In this document: in pieces, positions 26,455 to 34,408 of the stretch
Layout: every line of letters starts with the position of its first letter
Position numbering within the stretch: the stretch's first letter is position 1
Assembly (NCBI GenBank): GCA_031253835.1
Contig: JAIRVP010000043.1
Coordinates: 1-64,000 of the forward strand
DNA length: 64,000 bases
Source of the DNA: Burkholderia sp.
GTDB lineage: Bacteria; Pseudomonadota; Gammaproteobacteria; Burkholderiales; Burkholderiaceae
Reading direction: 5' to 3'
The notes under the pieces: generated by a model
Told to the model about the DNA's origin: nothing
Databases searched by the model: none
Seen by the model: only the letters and a program-made list of their open reading frames with translations
Translations under genes and position numbers: made by a program

Positions 26455-26493
26455 AATTACGAGGAGTTCCTGACGAGTCAGGGGCAGGAGTAA
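26455..26493 (+). repeat. Right direct repeat (attachment-site copy)
   Basis: An exact copy of 25102-25140. Weaker homology extends left to about 26437, still encoding LFDFGG of YbiT with synonymous changes. It is followed by what looks like the original ybiT downstream region including its terminator. Confidence 0.88.
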
Positions 26494-26529
26494 GTGTCCT
26501 GAGTCGTACCTGATCTGATGTATCCAGGC

Positions 26530-26559
26530 GCCCGCCAGGTTGTACTTGGCGGGCTTTTT
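26530..26559 (+). terminator. Original ybiT terminator, displaced by the insertion
   Basis: GCCCGCCA (26530-26537) pairs with TGGCGGGC (26547-26554), followed by TTTTT. It sits 37 bases after the displaced ybiT stop codon, a normal distance for a native terminator. Confidence 0.85.
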
Positions 26560-26685
26560 CATTTCCGCTTGCAGCGAATCCCGGCAGCGTCGCGCATTCC
26601 CGTTTCCTCTGCTCAATCGACTTCGGGTAAATTACCCTCCGAACGCACGCCACCATTCCCCATTTCGCCCCGGAGCCGCCCCTCG

Positions 26686-27435
26686 ATGCAGGACCATCCT
26701 CTCCCGCTCGACCTGTCCGGCCTTGCGCCAAGCCTGTATGCGCAGGGCACCGAGGAAAGCATCCTGTCGCGGCTGATGGAGCGGATCGTGCCGACCAACC
26801 GCTTCTGCGTCGATATCGGCGCGAGCGACGGCCTGCGCAACAGCAACACCGCGCGGCTGCTGCGCGAGCAGGATTGGGCCGGCGTGCTGGTGGAAGGCAG
26901 CGCATACCGGTTCGGCAAGCTGGCCGCGCACTACGCAGGTGCAGACCGCGTTCGGCTGCACCACGACCGCATCCAGCCTGACACGATCGATCAACTGCTC
27001 GCCGATGAAAGCACGCCTGAGGACTTCGACCTGCTGTCGATCGACATCGATGGCAATGACTACTGGGTCTGGCGCGGCCTGCAAGCGTTCAAGCCGCGCA
27101 TCGTCGTGATCGAATACAACCCGTACTACACGCCGCCCGAACGCTGGGTCATGTGCTTCAACCCGGACCACGAATGGGACGGCTCGACCTATTACGGCGC
27201 GAGCCTCGAATCGCTCGTGCATCTCGGCCGGCAGAAGGGCTATGAACTCGTCTGCTGCGACGACATGGGCAACAACGCGTTCTTCGTGCGACAGGACCTG
27301 TATCCGCTGCTCGGCATCGCGAACAACGATCCTTCGGTGCTGTTCCGGCCGGCGACGTACAAGCTGCGCTACGTCGGGCACAACACGTTCCTGACCGGTC
27401 ATCCGTATCGGCACGGGCCGGCCGAGCACATCTGA
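26686..27435 (+). CDS. FkbM-like SAM-dependent methyltransferase (first gene of the tailoring cluster)
   Basis: A 249-residue protein. The SAM-binding start is NRFCVDIGASDGLRNSN, the second acidic motif is FDLLSIDIDGNDYWVWRGL, then RIVVIEYNP. These match FkbM-like methyltransferases acting on sugar or natural-product hydroxyls. ATG 26686 is chosen because the protein then starts just before the conserved region. The next gene begins immediately after its stop (TGA then ATG, no gap). Acceptor unknown; co-occurring sugar-active enzymes suggest an O-methylated glycan or glycoside. Confidence 0.75.
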   Translation: MQDHPLPLDLSGLAPSLYAQGTEESILSRLMERIVPTNRFCVDIGASDGLRNSNTARLLREQDWAGVLVEGSAYRFGKLAAHYAGADRVRLHHDRIQPDTIDQLLADESTPEDFDLLSIDIDGNDYWVWRGLQAFKPRIVVIEYNPYYTPPERWVMCFNPDHEWDGSTYYGASLESLVHLGRQKGYELVCCDDMGNNAFFVRQDLYPLLGIANNDPSVLFRPATYKLRYVGHNTFLTGHPYRHGPAEHI

Positions 27436-28428
27436 ATGGACGCGCTCGCCGCCACCTTCGACGAGATTCGCGATGCCTATGCGCTCGGCCGCCGCGACGC
27501 GCCGCGCCGGGTCAGCGAACGCGTGTGGCATCTGCCGACCGACAGCGGCGGTGGTGTGGCGGTCAAGCTCTACGCGTCCGAGCACCATCCACGCGCGGCC
27601 AAGGAAGCCGCTGTCCTCGCGCATTTCGAGACGCACGGCGATGCTCGATTCCATGTGCAGACGCTGAAGCGCACGACGTCCGGCGAACCGCTTTGGACGG
27701 GGCAGGGTTCGCACGCGATGCTGACGCGCTGGGAAACCGGGCAGTTCAGAACCTACGATACGTTTTCGCCGGCCGAATGGGATGCGCTCGGCGCGAGTCT
27801 GGCCGCGTTGCACCTGAGCCTCGAACACCTGCATCTGCCGCTCGACACGATCCGTGCGCGGCTGACCGCGATCGACGCGGATGCGGTGAGGCGCAGTCTG
27901 CTCGATGCGCTGAATCACGCACGCTCGAACGACAACGCCGCGAACCTGCGCCGTTACGTCGATCTCGCGCTGCGCATGCTCGACCGCTACCATCCGGGCA
28001 GCATCGACGCATTTCCCGCCGACGATCCGCAGCACCCGATCCACAACGACTACAACCAGTTCAACTATCGGTTCACGGGCACGCTGCCGCCGCTGATCCT
28101 TGACTGGGAGGCGTCGATCGGCGCACCGCGCGAATACGAACTGGTGCGGTGCCTGAATCATCTGCCGCTGGAAGCGCCGCAACTGGCGGCAGCGTTCGTG
28201 CGCGGATACCGGCGGGTGCGGCCGGTGAATCCCGCACGCATCGCATGGGCCGTCGATGCCGCATGCGTGCAGCACGCGCTCAAGCTGTGGATCGTGCAGG
28301 GCTGGCTCGACGATCCGTCGTGCTTCGCGTCGCACCTGAATGGCGCGGTGACGATGGCGTCCGCGATGGTGGGCGCGCGTGGCCATCTCGTCGATTTCTT
28401 TTCCCGTTGCACGGAAGCAGGAACCTGA
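27436..28428 (+). CDS. APH-fold phosphotransferase (aminoglycoside/choline-kinase-like), first of two
   Basis: A 330-residue kinase-like protein. The catalytic loop is HNDYNQFN (His203, Asp205, Asn210) and the metal-binding aspartate lies in LILDWEASIG. The N-lobe lysine is probably in VAVKLYASE. It has no signal peptide or membrane segment. It directly abuts the methyltransferase before it and is one base from the radical SAM gene after it, so it belongs to the same operon. It could phosphorylate a sugar intermediate or give self-protection; the sequence does not decide between them. Confidence 0.8.
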   Translation: MDALAATFDEIRDAYALGRRDAPRRVSERVWHLPTDSGGGVAVKLYASEHHPRAAKEAAVLAHFETHGDARFHVQTLKRTTSGEPLWTGQGSHAMLTRWETGQFRTYDTFSPAEWDALGASLAALHLSLEHLHLPLDTIRARLTAIDADAVRRSLLDALNHARSNDNAANLRRYVDLALRMLDRYHPGSIDAFPADDPQHPIHNDYNQFNYRFTGTLPPLILDWEASIGAPREYELVRCLNHLPLEAPQLAAAFVRGYRRVRPVNPARIAWAVDAACVQHALKLWIVQGWLDDPSCFASHLNGAVTMASAMVGARGHLVDFFSRCTEAGT

Positions 28429-28429
28429 A

Positions 28430-29308
28430 GTGAGTGCGAATCCGAACACGATCCCGAATCCGCCGCCGTCCGGCGAGCGGCAGCATGTCTTCCCGCCGCC
28501 GCTCGATCGCGACTACCGCGTCGAAAACGGCCGCATCCGGACGCGCTCGCTGGAAGCGCATATCGTCGATCACTGCAACCTGACCTGCGCGGAATGCTGC
28601 TCGCTGTCGCCGCTTCTGCCCGAGTGGCATGCGAGCCCCGAATCGATCGAGGCCGACCTGCGCAAGGCCGCGAAGGTGTTGAGCCCGCGCATGTTCAAGC
28701 TGGTCGGCGGCGAGCCGCTGCTGCATCCGGCGCTCGTCGAACTGGTCGAACGCGTGCGCGCGACGGGCATCGCGCCTGTGATCTCCGTCACGACGAACGG
28801 GCTGAAGCTCGGCGAGATGCCGGACGCATTCTGGCAGGCAGTGGACGCGCTGACGATCTCGCGCTATCCGAAGCCGGCGCTTTCGGCCGACCTGGTCGCG
28901 CATGTCGAACACCAGGCCGCGCGTTTCGACGTGCGCCTGAACTGGAAGGTGCAGGACGTGTTCACGACGATGAATCGTGCGCAGCCCGGCACGGACCGCG
29001 ACGAAGCGCAGCGTCTCTATCACGATTGCTGGATCCGCGAGCGCTGCCATATGATTCGCGACGGCATGTTCTACACGTGCACGCGTCCCGCGCATTTCCA
29101 TACGCTCTACAAGGGCGAGAAGGATTTTCAGGCCGACGGCCTGCCGCTGCGCGACGACGCGGGCATGCTCGACGCGATGCTGGCCTATCTGCAACGCGAG
29201 GCGCCGCTCGAAGCGTGCCTGCATTGCCAGGGCGGCAGCGCGCCCGTGGCGCCGCATCGCATCCTGAAACGCATTGAAGTGGACACCTTGAAGGCTCGTT
29301 ATCCATGA
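28430..29308 (+). CDS. Radical SAM enzyme with C-terminal cysteine cluster
   Basis: A 292-residue protein starting at GTG 28430. The CxxxCxxC motif is DHCNLTCAECCSLSP (Cys49, Cys53, Cys56), with KLVGGEPLLHP as the GGE SAM-binding motif. C-terminal cysteines (CWIRERC, YTCT, CLHC) could bind an auxiliary iron-sulfur cluster, as in SPASM/twitch-type enzymes. The 'CNL.C..C..LSPL' form is seen in radical SAM proteins encoded with glycan or natural-product genes. The next gene overlaps by 4 bases (ATGA at 29305-29308). Reaction not predictable. Confidence 0.83.
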   Translation: MSANPNTIPNPPPSGERQHVFPPPLDRDYRVENGRIRTRSLEAHIVDHCNLTCAECCSLSPLLPEWHASPESIEADLRKAAKVLSPRMFKLVGGEPLLHPALVELVERVRATGIAPVISVTTNGLKLGEMPDAFWQAVDALTISRYPKPALSADLVAHVEHQAARFDVRLNWKVQDVFTTMNRAQPGTDRDEAQRLYHDCWIRERCHMIRDGMFYTCTRPAHFHTLYKGEKDFQADGLPLRDDAGMLDAMLAYLQREAPLEACLHCQGGSAPVAPHRILKRIEVDTLKARYP

Positions 29309-30372
29309 TCGTCGGCACGCGCGACCCGTTCGGTTTCGATCGTCTGCACTACCATCCGCGCAGCGGCGTGTCGGGCTCCGGCATTCGCGCCGTGCTGCGT
29401 GCGGCGGGGCAACCGGCCGGTGCGCCGGACACGGCCGCCATCGCGGGCTACCTGAGCGGCGAGCGTCTCGTCGGCCGCACCGTGCTGCGCGACGTGCTCG
29501 CGGTGCCGCCCGGTCACGCGCTGATCCGTTCGCCGCAAGGGCTGACGGTGCAGCCGTCGCCCGAACGGCCGCAGCACGCCGATCTGGACGCCGTGCTGCG
29601 CGCGTCGCTGCAACGCGCGCTCGACAGCGGCAAGCGCGTCGCGCTGGCGCTGAGCGGCGGGCTCGATTCGGCGCTGCTGCTCGCGCTGTTGCGCGAGCTC
29701 GGCGCACTGCCGCGCGTGACGGCCTACATCCTCGCGACCGACATGCCCGACTACTGCGAACGCGACGCCGCGCTCGAACTCGCCACGCAGATGCACGCGA
29801 ACGTGAAGATCGTGCGCGCGAACGAGGCCGATTTCGTCGCGGCGCTGCCGAGGACGACCCATGCGGTCGAGGAGCCGATGTTCAACCTGCATCCGGTCGC
29901 GAAGCTGTTGCTGGCCGAGGCGATGGCCGCGGACGGCATCGAGGTCGCGATTACCGGCGACGGCGCGGACCAGGTGTTGCGCCGCGACCGGTCGGCCAAC
30001 TATCTGCCGCTGTGCCACGCGTTGTTCGATGCGGCGTCGGTCGACCTGCATCCGCCGTTTGTCGATGCGGGCGTCGTTGCGTATCTGACGAGCATCGCGC
30101 CCGACCCGAACAAGCAATGCCTGCGCGATCTCGGTGCGCGCCTGAACCTGCCGGACCGTCTGGTGCACGGCCCCAAGCGCGGGCGGCTCGCGCCGGCAAT
30201 GGATCTCGGCGCGCTGCTCGATCGCGTCCGCACGCATGCGCTGGCCGACACGCTCGGCCTGGCCGCGCCCACGCTGCAGGCCGATACCGAACGCGTGCTG
30301 TGGGCGACGCTGACACTGATCCTCGATCATCTCGAGCACCTTCACCTTGATGCCGCGCATCGCCCAACCTGA
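29305..30372 (+). CDS. Asparagine-synthase-like enzyme lacking the glutaminase nucleophile
   Basis: A 355-residue protein. The PP-loop of asparagine synthetase is SGGLDS (residues 117-122), with ITGDGADQVL further on. The first 90 residues match only the last part of the usual N-terminal amidotransferase domain (TAAIAGYLSGERLVGRTVLR, VPPGHAL). The initial Cys nucleophile and roughly 100 residues before it are absent, and a lone start at 29305 fits the overlap with the radical SAM gene. Like beta-lactam synthetase relatives it may activate a carboxylate with ATP and use an amine rather than glutamine-derived ammonia. Product unknown. Confidence 0.8.
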   Translation: MIVGTRDPFGFDRLHYHPRSGVSGSGIRAVLRAAGQPAGAPDTAAIAGYLSGERLVGRTVLRDVLAVPPGHALIRSPQGLTVQPSPERPQHADLDAVLRASLQRALDSGKRVALALSGGLDSALLLALLRELGALPRVTAYILATDMPDYCERDAALELATQMHANVKIVRANEADFVAALPRTTHAVEEPMFNLHPVAKLLLAEAMAADGIEVAITGDGADQVLRRDRSANYLPLCHALFDAASVDLHPPFVDAGVVAYLTSIAPDPNKQCLRDLGARLNLPDRLVHGPKRGRLAPAMDLGALLDRVRTHALADTLGLAAPTLQADTERVLWATLTLILDHLEHLHLDAAHRPT

Positions 30373-30379
30373 ACCGCTC

Positions 30380-31585
30380 ATGAAACGCATCCTGTTCTGC
30401 GTGGTGCCCGAGAAGGGCCACGTCAATCCGTGCATCGGTCCGGCGCAGCACCTGCGCGCCGCGGGCTGCGACGTCGCGTTCTACGCGCCGGCCGACATCA
30501 GCGAACAGCTCGACGGCGCGGGCGACTTCGCGTTCGTCGGGCCGCGCGAAACGCCCGAGCGTCACGACCTGTCGCGCGGCGCGAGCTTCGCCGAAAACAT
30601 CCGCGATGCCGACTGGCTGCGGCACTGGATCCGCACGCTGCTGATCGACCTGGCGCCGTCGCAGGTGGACGGCATCCGGGCGGTACTGCGCGACTGGCGG
30701 CCCGACATCGTCGTGATCGATCCGCTGCTGTATGCGGCCGCGATTGCCGCCGAGCTGGAAGGGCTGCCGTGGGTGTCGATGTCGAATTCGCTGAATCCGG
30801 TGCTGCCGGACGATCTCGATTCGGAACTGCTGCGCACGGTGCGATGGCTCGCGCCGGAACGTGCGAACCTGTTTGCGCGTTACGGGCTCGATGCGCGCTT
30901 TCGCGGTTGCGATGTCCTGTCGCCGCACCTGACGCTCGCGTTCACGACCGACGCGCTGGTCGGCGCGCCGCCGCCCGGTGTCGAACTGGTCGGCCCGGCG
31001 ATGCCGTCGGGCCCGCGCGGCGACGAGACGGCATTTCCGTGGGAACGCGTCGACGCCGATCGCCCGCTCGTCTACATGTCGCTCGGCAGCCAGCTTTACT
31101 ACCATCCGGACCTGTTCGCGAAGGTCATCGACGCGACGCGTGCGACGTCGGCGCAACTGGTGCTGTCGGTGGGCGAGCTGGTCGATTCGGATCTGCTGCC
31201 GGCCGGTGACGAGCGCGTGATCGCGGTGCGCTATGCGCCGCAACTGGCGCTGCTGCGTCGCACGCACGCGTTCGTCAGCCACGGCGGCGCGAATTCGGTG
31301 ATGGAGTCGCTCGCGTGCGGCGTGCCGATGCTGCTGTCGCCGTTCTGCAACGACCAGTTCCATTCGGCGCACTTCGTCGAGCGGGCCGGCGCGGGGTGCG
31401 TGCTCGATCTGCAGCAGGCCGGTGTCGCGGCGATTGCCGATGCGCTCGAACGCCTGTTGCGTCCCGGTTCGCTGCGCGAGCATGCGGCGCGCATCCGCGA
31501 CAGCTACGAGCGCGACGGCTCGGCGGAGGCTGCGCGCCTGATCAGCGCAGTCGCTTCAGGAAACCGCCTGGCGACAGCGTCATGA
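30380..31585 (+). CDS. MGT/UGT-type glycosyltransferase (GT1 family)
   Basis: A 401-residue GT-B glycosyltransferase. The N-terminus ILFCVVPEKGHVNPCIG is the acceptor-domain start of macrolide-type transferases. The donor-binding block is FVSHGGANSVMESLACGVPM. VYMSLGSQLYYHPDLF marks the inter-domain region. ATG 30380 starts 7 bases after the preceding stop. Its 3' end overlaps the convergent CmcI-like gene by 44 bases. Probably glycosylates the small molecule or lipid built by this cluster. Confidence 0.87.
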   Translation: MKRILFCVVPEKGHVNPCIGPAQHLRAAGCDVAFYAPADISEQLDGAGDFAFVGPRETPERHDLSRGASFAENIRDADWLRHWIRTLLIDLAPSQVDGIRAVLRDWRPDIVVIDPLLYAAAIAAELEGLPWVSMSNSLNPVLPDDLDSELLRTVRWLAPERANLFARYGLDARFRGCDVLSPHLTLAFTTDALVGAPPPGVELVGPAMPSGPRGDETAFPWERVDADRPLVYMSLGSQLYYHPDLFAKVIDATRATSAQLVLSVGELVDSDLLPAGDERVIAVRYAPQLALLRRTHAFVSHGGANSVMESLACGVPMLLSPFCNDQFHSAHFVERAGAGCVLDLQQAGVAAIADALERLLRPGSLREHAARIRDSYERDGSAEAARLISAVASGNRLATAS

Positions 31586-32231
31586 GCACGCGGTCCTCGA
31601 TGTCGTAGTCGGTTTCGAACCGGTCGTCGCGCGCGAGAAATTCGCGCGCGGCCGTGGCCGGGTTATTGCCGCGGCCGTATGGCTTGCCGTCGAACATCGA
31701 CTCGGGCAGGTACTCCATGATGGTATCCATCACGATCGCGTAGCTGCCGGGCGTCACGAGCGGCGCATAGCATTCGAGTTCGCGCAGCACGTGCGCGTGC
31801 GTATGCGTGAGGTCGAGGATCGCCATCACGCGCGCGCCGTCGCCGATCTGCGCGCGCACCGACGCAAGCGTGTCGGCCGCGCACGATTCGCCTTCGATCA
31901 GCGTCATGCGATGGGCGAGCCGGTGCGATTGCAGGCGCTGCCTGACTTCGTCGCGCAGGCGCGGTTCGATCGCGACGACGCGGCCGTGCCCGCCGGCCAG
32001 TTCCAGCATCGACGCGGAGAACACGACGCCGCCGCCCGCCGCGATGCCGGTCTGCACGATGCAGTCGGGGCGCTCGCGCCAGATCAGTTCCTGGAGCGCG
32101 AGCATGTCGCCGGGCAGATGGAAGAAGCGCTCGCCGAGCCAGCGCGTCTGGAACAGGTGATCGAATTCGGCAGCGCGCGTCAGCCATTCGATATTGATGT
32201 CCCGCATGCGGGCCGAAGGACGCTCTGACAT
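31542..32231 (-). CDS. CmcI-like (cephalosporin hydroxylase family) methyltransferase/hydroxylase
   Basis: A 229-residue protein. The order HLPGDMLALQELIWRERPDC, IVQTGIAAGGGVVFSASMLE, VMAILDLTHTHAHVLRELE, APLVTPGSYAIVMDT and SPGGFLKRL is that of the CmcI family, which includes rhamnosyl O-methyltransferases and the cephamycin-pathway CmcI. It is encoded opposite to the main operon. Its ATG lies inside the 5' end of the divergent kinase reading, so its promoter must be within or beyond that gene. A sugar O-methyltransferase role fits the context better than cephalosporin hydroxylation. Confidence 0.83.
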   Translation of the reverse strand: MSERPSARMRDINIEWLTRAAEFDHLFQTRWLGERFFHLPGDMLALQELIWRERPDCIVQTGIAAGGGVVFSASMLELAGGHGRVVAIEPRLRDEVRQRLQSHRLAHRMTLIEGESCAADTLASVRAQIGDGARVMAILDLTHTHAHVLRELECYAPLVTPGSYAIVMDTIMEYLPESMFDGKPYGRGNNPATAAREFLARDDRFETDYDIEDRVLMTLSPGGFLKRLR

Positions 32232-32256
32232 GGTCAATGCAACGAGTAGGAGTGAC

Positions 32257-33222
32257 GTGAAAACGCTGGAACCGTGGCTGCGCCGGTACTGGAACCTCGT
32301 GCCGGCGCGCGTGCAGGCGCTGGCATCGGGCCATACTAACAAAACGTATCTCGTCGAGTCCGATGCGGGGCGCGCGGTGCTGCGCGTGTCGTGGTCCGGC
32401 AAGCCGGTCGAGCAGGTGCGGCGCGAGGCGTCGATACTCGGTCATCTCGGCGATTCACGCACCGCGCCGAGGTTGCCCGCGCTGCCGCGGCTGCGGCCGA
32501 CCGTCGATGCGCAATCCGGCGTGCAGGCCGACGATGGCAGCTGGCTGCACCTGTTCGAGCATATCGACGGCCATCCCGGCCTGCCGCATGACGCGCACGC
32601 CGGTGCGATCGATGCGATGCGCGCGCTCGTGCATCTGCATGCGGCACTGGCCGAGATACCCGTGAGCGAAGCGTCTTCGCTGGCGTGGCTGTCGGCACGT
32701 CATGCGCGCGTGGCGGCGCGCGCGATGCCGTCGCTGCCGGGCGACTTGAGCAACGATTACGACACGGTGATCGGGCGGATCGGTGCGCATCTCGAAGCCG
32801 CCGCGCACTGGCTGACGGGGCCGGTGCATTGGCTGCACGGCGACTATCACGCGGGCAACCTGCTGTATGTCGGGCACGCGGTGAACGGCGTGCTGGATTT
32901 CGACGACGCGGGGCAGGGCGTGCAGTGGCTCGAAGCGGCCTTTGCGCTGTTCGCGCTGTCGCGCGATGCGGGCCGGGACGATCGCTTCGTGTTCGATGCG
33001 CAGCGATGGGACGCGGGATTGCTCGCCTATGCCGCGACGCGGCCCGACGGTGTGCCGGGGTGGATGCGTGCCCATCGCGATGCGTTGATGATGCTGTTCT
33101 GCGCGGACCAGACGCTGATCCATCTGGAGGCGGCGCAGCGCGGCCTGTGGATGCCGGGGCCCGGCATCGGTTTTCTCGGCGGCTGGCGGCAGTTGCTGGA
33201 CAGTGCGGCGCCGGGAAGCTGA
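32257..33222 (+). CDS. APH-fold phosphotransferase, second of two
   Basis: A 321-residue kinase-like protein. HGDYHAGN (His194, Asp196, Asn201) is the catalytic loop and VLDFDDAG holds the metal-binding aspartate. GTG 32257 has AGGAG at 32248-32252; ATG 32230 would overlap the divergent CmcI-like ATG as a shared CATG. It resembles homoserine/choline-kinase-like APH proteins and differs clearly from the first kinase of the cluster. Role may be phosphorylation of a sugar or amino-alcohol. Confidence 0.8.
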   Translation: MKTLEPWLRRYWNLVPARVQALASGHTNKTYLVESDAGRAVLRVSWSGKPVEQVRREASILGHLGDSRTAPRLPALPRLRPTVDAQSGVQADDGSWLHLFEHIDGHPGLPHDAHAGAIDAMRALVHLHAALAEIPVSEASSLAWLSARHARVAARAMPSLPGDLSNDYDTVIGRIGAHLEAAAHWLTGPVHWLHGDYHAGNLLYVGHAVNGVLDFDDAGQGVQWLEAAFALFALSRDAGRDDRFVFDAQRWDAGLLAYAATRPDGVPGWMRAHRDALMMLFCADQTLIHLEAAQRGLWMPGPGIGFLGGWRQLLDSAAPGS

Positions 33223-33234
33223 CCGGCCGCTGCT

Positions 33235-33810
33235 TCAGTCTTGCCGATTCAGGAACAGGCGTACGGCTTCGACGGTGTTGGGCCGCGCTTCGCCATGTCG
33301 CGACCCGTCGTGCAGGCAGAACAGCACGTCGCGCTGCTGTGCCGCGCTGGCGTCGACATGCGCGCACATCGCGGCGAGCAGCGCCTGCGGCGACGGCGCC
33401 GGCCGCTGCCAGTCGTCCAGTATCGCGGTCCAGTTCGTGTGTTCGCGCTGCAGGCGCGCAAGCACACCGGCGCGATTGTCCTGCGGCATCAACCCGTACG
33501 GAAGACGCAACGGGATCGTGTCCGGCGCGGCGACACCGGCCACGCGATAGGCTTCGCGGATCAGCGCGTCCGTCGCTTCGATCTCGTCGATCAGTGCGCC
33601 GTCCGCCAGCGCGCCCGGCCTCGCATGCGAATGGGTGTGATTGCCGAGCCGATGGCCTTCGCGCGCCATTCTCGCGGCGACGTCGCGTGCGCCCGCCAGG
33701 TTTTTACCGAGCAGGAAGAAGGTTGCCTTGCACGATGCGTCGCGCAGGACGTCGAGCAACGGAAGGGTCGACGGGCCGGGGCCGTCGTCGAAGCTGAGGT
33801 GAATGGACAT
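33235..33810 (-). CDS. Polysaccharide deacetylase (NodB/CE4 family)
   Basis: A 191-residue protein. It begins MSIHLSFDDGPGPSTLPLLD, whose FDDGP is CE4 motif 1 with the catalytic base. Motif 2 HTHSH supplies two metal-binding histidines. LRLPYG replaces the usual RxPY(G) motif 3. No signal peptide is visible, so it would act on a cytoplasmic N-acetyl-sugar intermediate rather than wall polymer. ATG 33810 is favoured because motif 1 lies close to the N-terminus in this family. It converges on the second kinase with 12 bases between. Confidence 0.85.
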   Translation of the reverse strand: MSIHLSFDDGPGPSTLPLLDVLRDASCKATFFLLGKNLAGARDVAARMAREGHRLGNHTHSHARPGALADGALIDEIEATDALIREAYRVAGVAAPDTIPLRLPYGLMPQDNRAGVLARLQREHTNWTAILDDWQRPAPSPQALLAAMCAHVDASAAQQRDVLFCLHDGSRHGEARPNTVEAVRLFLNRQD

Positions 33811-33868
33811 CGCGGGCGGGCGTGCCGTCAAAGGGGGACCGGAGGAACGATAGCGCAAGTCGCGGCGG

Positions 33869-34408
33869 TTACCGAATCGGCTCGATGGCCAGCGGACAGG
33901 TGCCGACCGGACGCAAGCGCGTGCCGGTCCATGCGTAGAAGAACCGGGCGGCCTTCGCGTGGTTGTCGTCGCAAGCGTCGTTGAAGCAGCCGGCGACGAT
34001 CAGCAGCGTGCTGCCGGCACGGAAGTCGACGCGCTCGTCGTCGTTGCCCATCACGCCCGAGATCGCTGTGACGCCCGGCATCGTGTACGTCGCGCCCGTG
34101 ACCTTGTCGACGATCGCGAAATTCCGGCAATCCGTTCCGCAACCCCAGATCGCCACGCGATAGTGACCGGCAAAATTGGCCGGTTGCGTGAATGCGTCGC
34201 GAATCACGGTACGGTACAGGCGCGCTTCCTTGCTGGTCAACCGGGGCGACGTGGCCGGCTTGCGCGGTGCGCGGGCGGCCGGTGCCGGATAACGGTCGAA
34301 CGAAGGTGACGGGCACGCCGCTGCGGGCGCCGCACGGGCCGCGCCGGAACCGGCGATCAGCGCAGCCGATGCGCCGGCGATCAGCAGAAATCGATGGGCG
34401 AGCGCCAC
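33869..34408 (-). CDS. Secreted hypothetical protein with conserved WGCGTDC core
   Basis: A 179-residue exported protein. Signal peptide residues 1-26 (FLLIAGASAALIAGSGAARA). The core LYRTVIRDAFTQPANFAGHY, then RVAIWGCGTDCRNFAIVDK, recurs in uncharacterised secreted proteobacterial proteins as I remember them. Four cysteines after the signal (GCGTDC, GCFNDAC) suggest two disulfides, and CP at the mature N-terminus and near the C-terminus may add a third. Separate from the cluster by direction and composition. Function unknown. Confidence 0.7.
   Translation of the reverse strand: MALAHRFLLIAGASAALIAGSGAARAAPAAACPSPSFDRYPAPAARAPRKPATSPRLTSKEARLYRTVIRDAFTQPANFAGHYRVAIWGCGTDCRNFAIVDKVTGATYTMPGVTAISGVMGNDDERVDFRAGSTLLIVAGCFNDACDDNHAKAARFFYAWTGTRLRPVGTCPLAIEPIR

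Larger units (their letters stand above)
25102..26493. mobile_element. Decayed integrative element (about 1.35 kb) at the 3' end of ybiT
   Basis: The segment is bounded by exact 39-bp direct repeats derived from the ybiT 3' end. It contains an AT-rich membrane-protein gene and, beside the right repeat, a tyrosine-recombinase C-terminal remnant. The native ybiT terminator (26530-26559) now lies beyond the right repeat, while the element has its own terminator just inside the left repeat. This is the arrangement left by site-specific integration into a gene end followed by loss of most of the integrase and cargo. Confidence 0.8.

Noticed and set aside
26518..26685. Upstream extension of the FkbM-like gene to 26518
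   Set aside because: The extension crosses the native ybiT terminator hairpin and encodes non-conserved residues; ATG 26686 precedes the recognisable domain.
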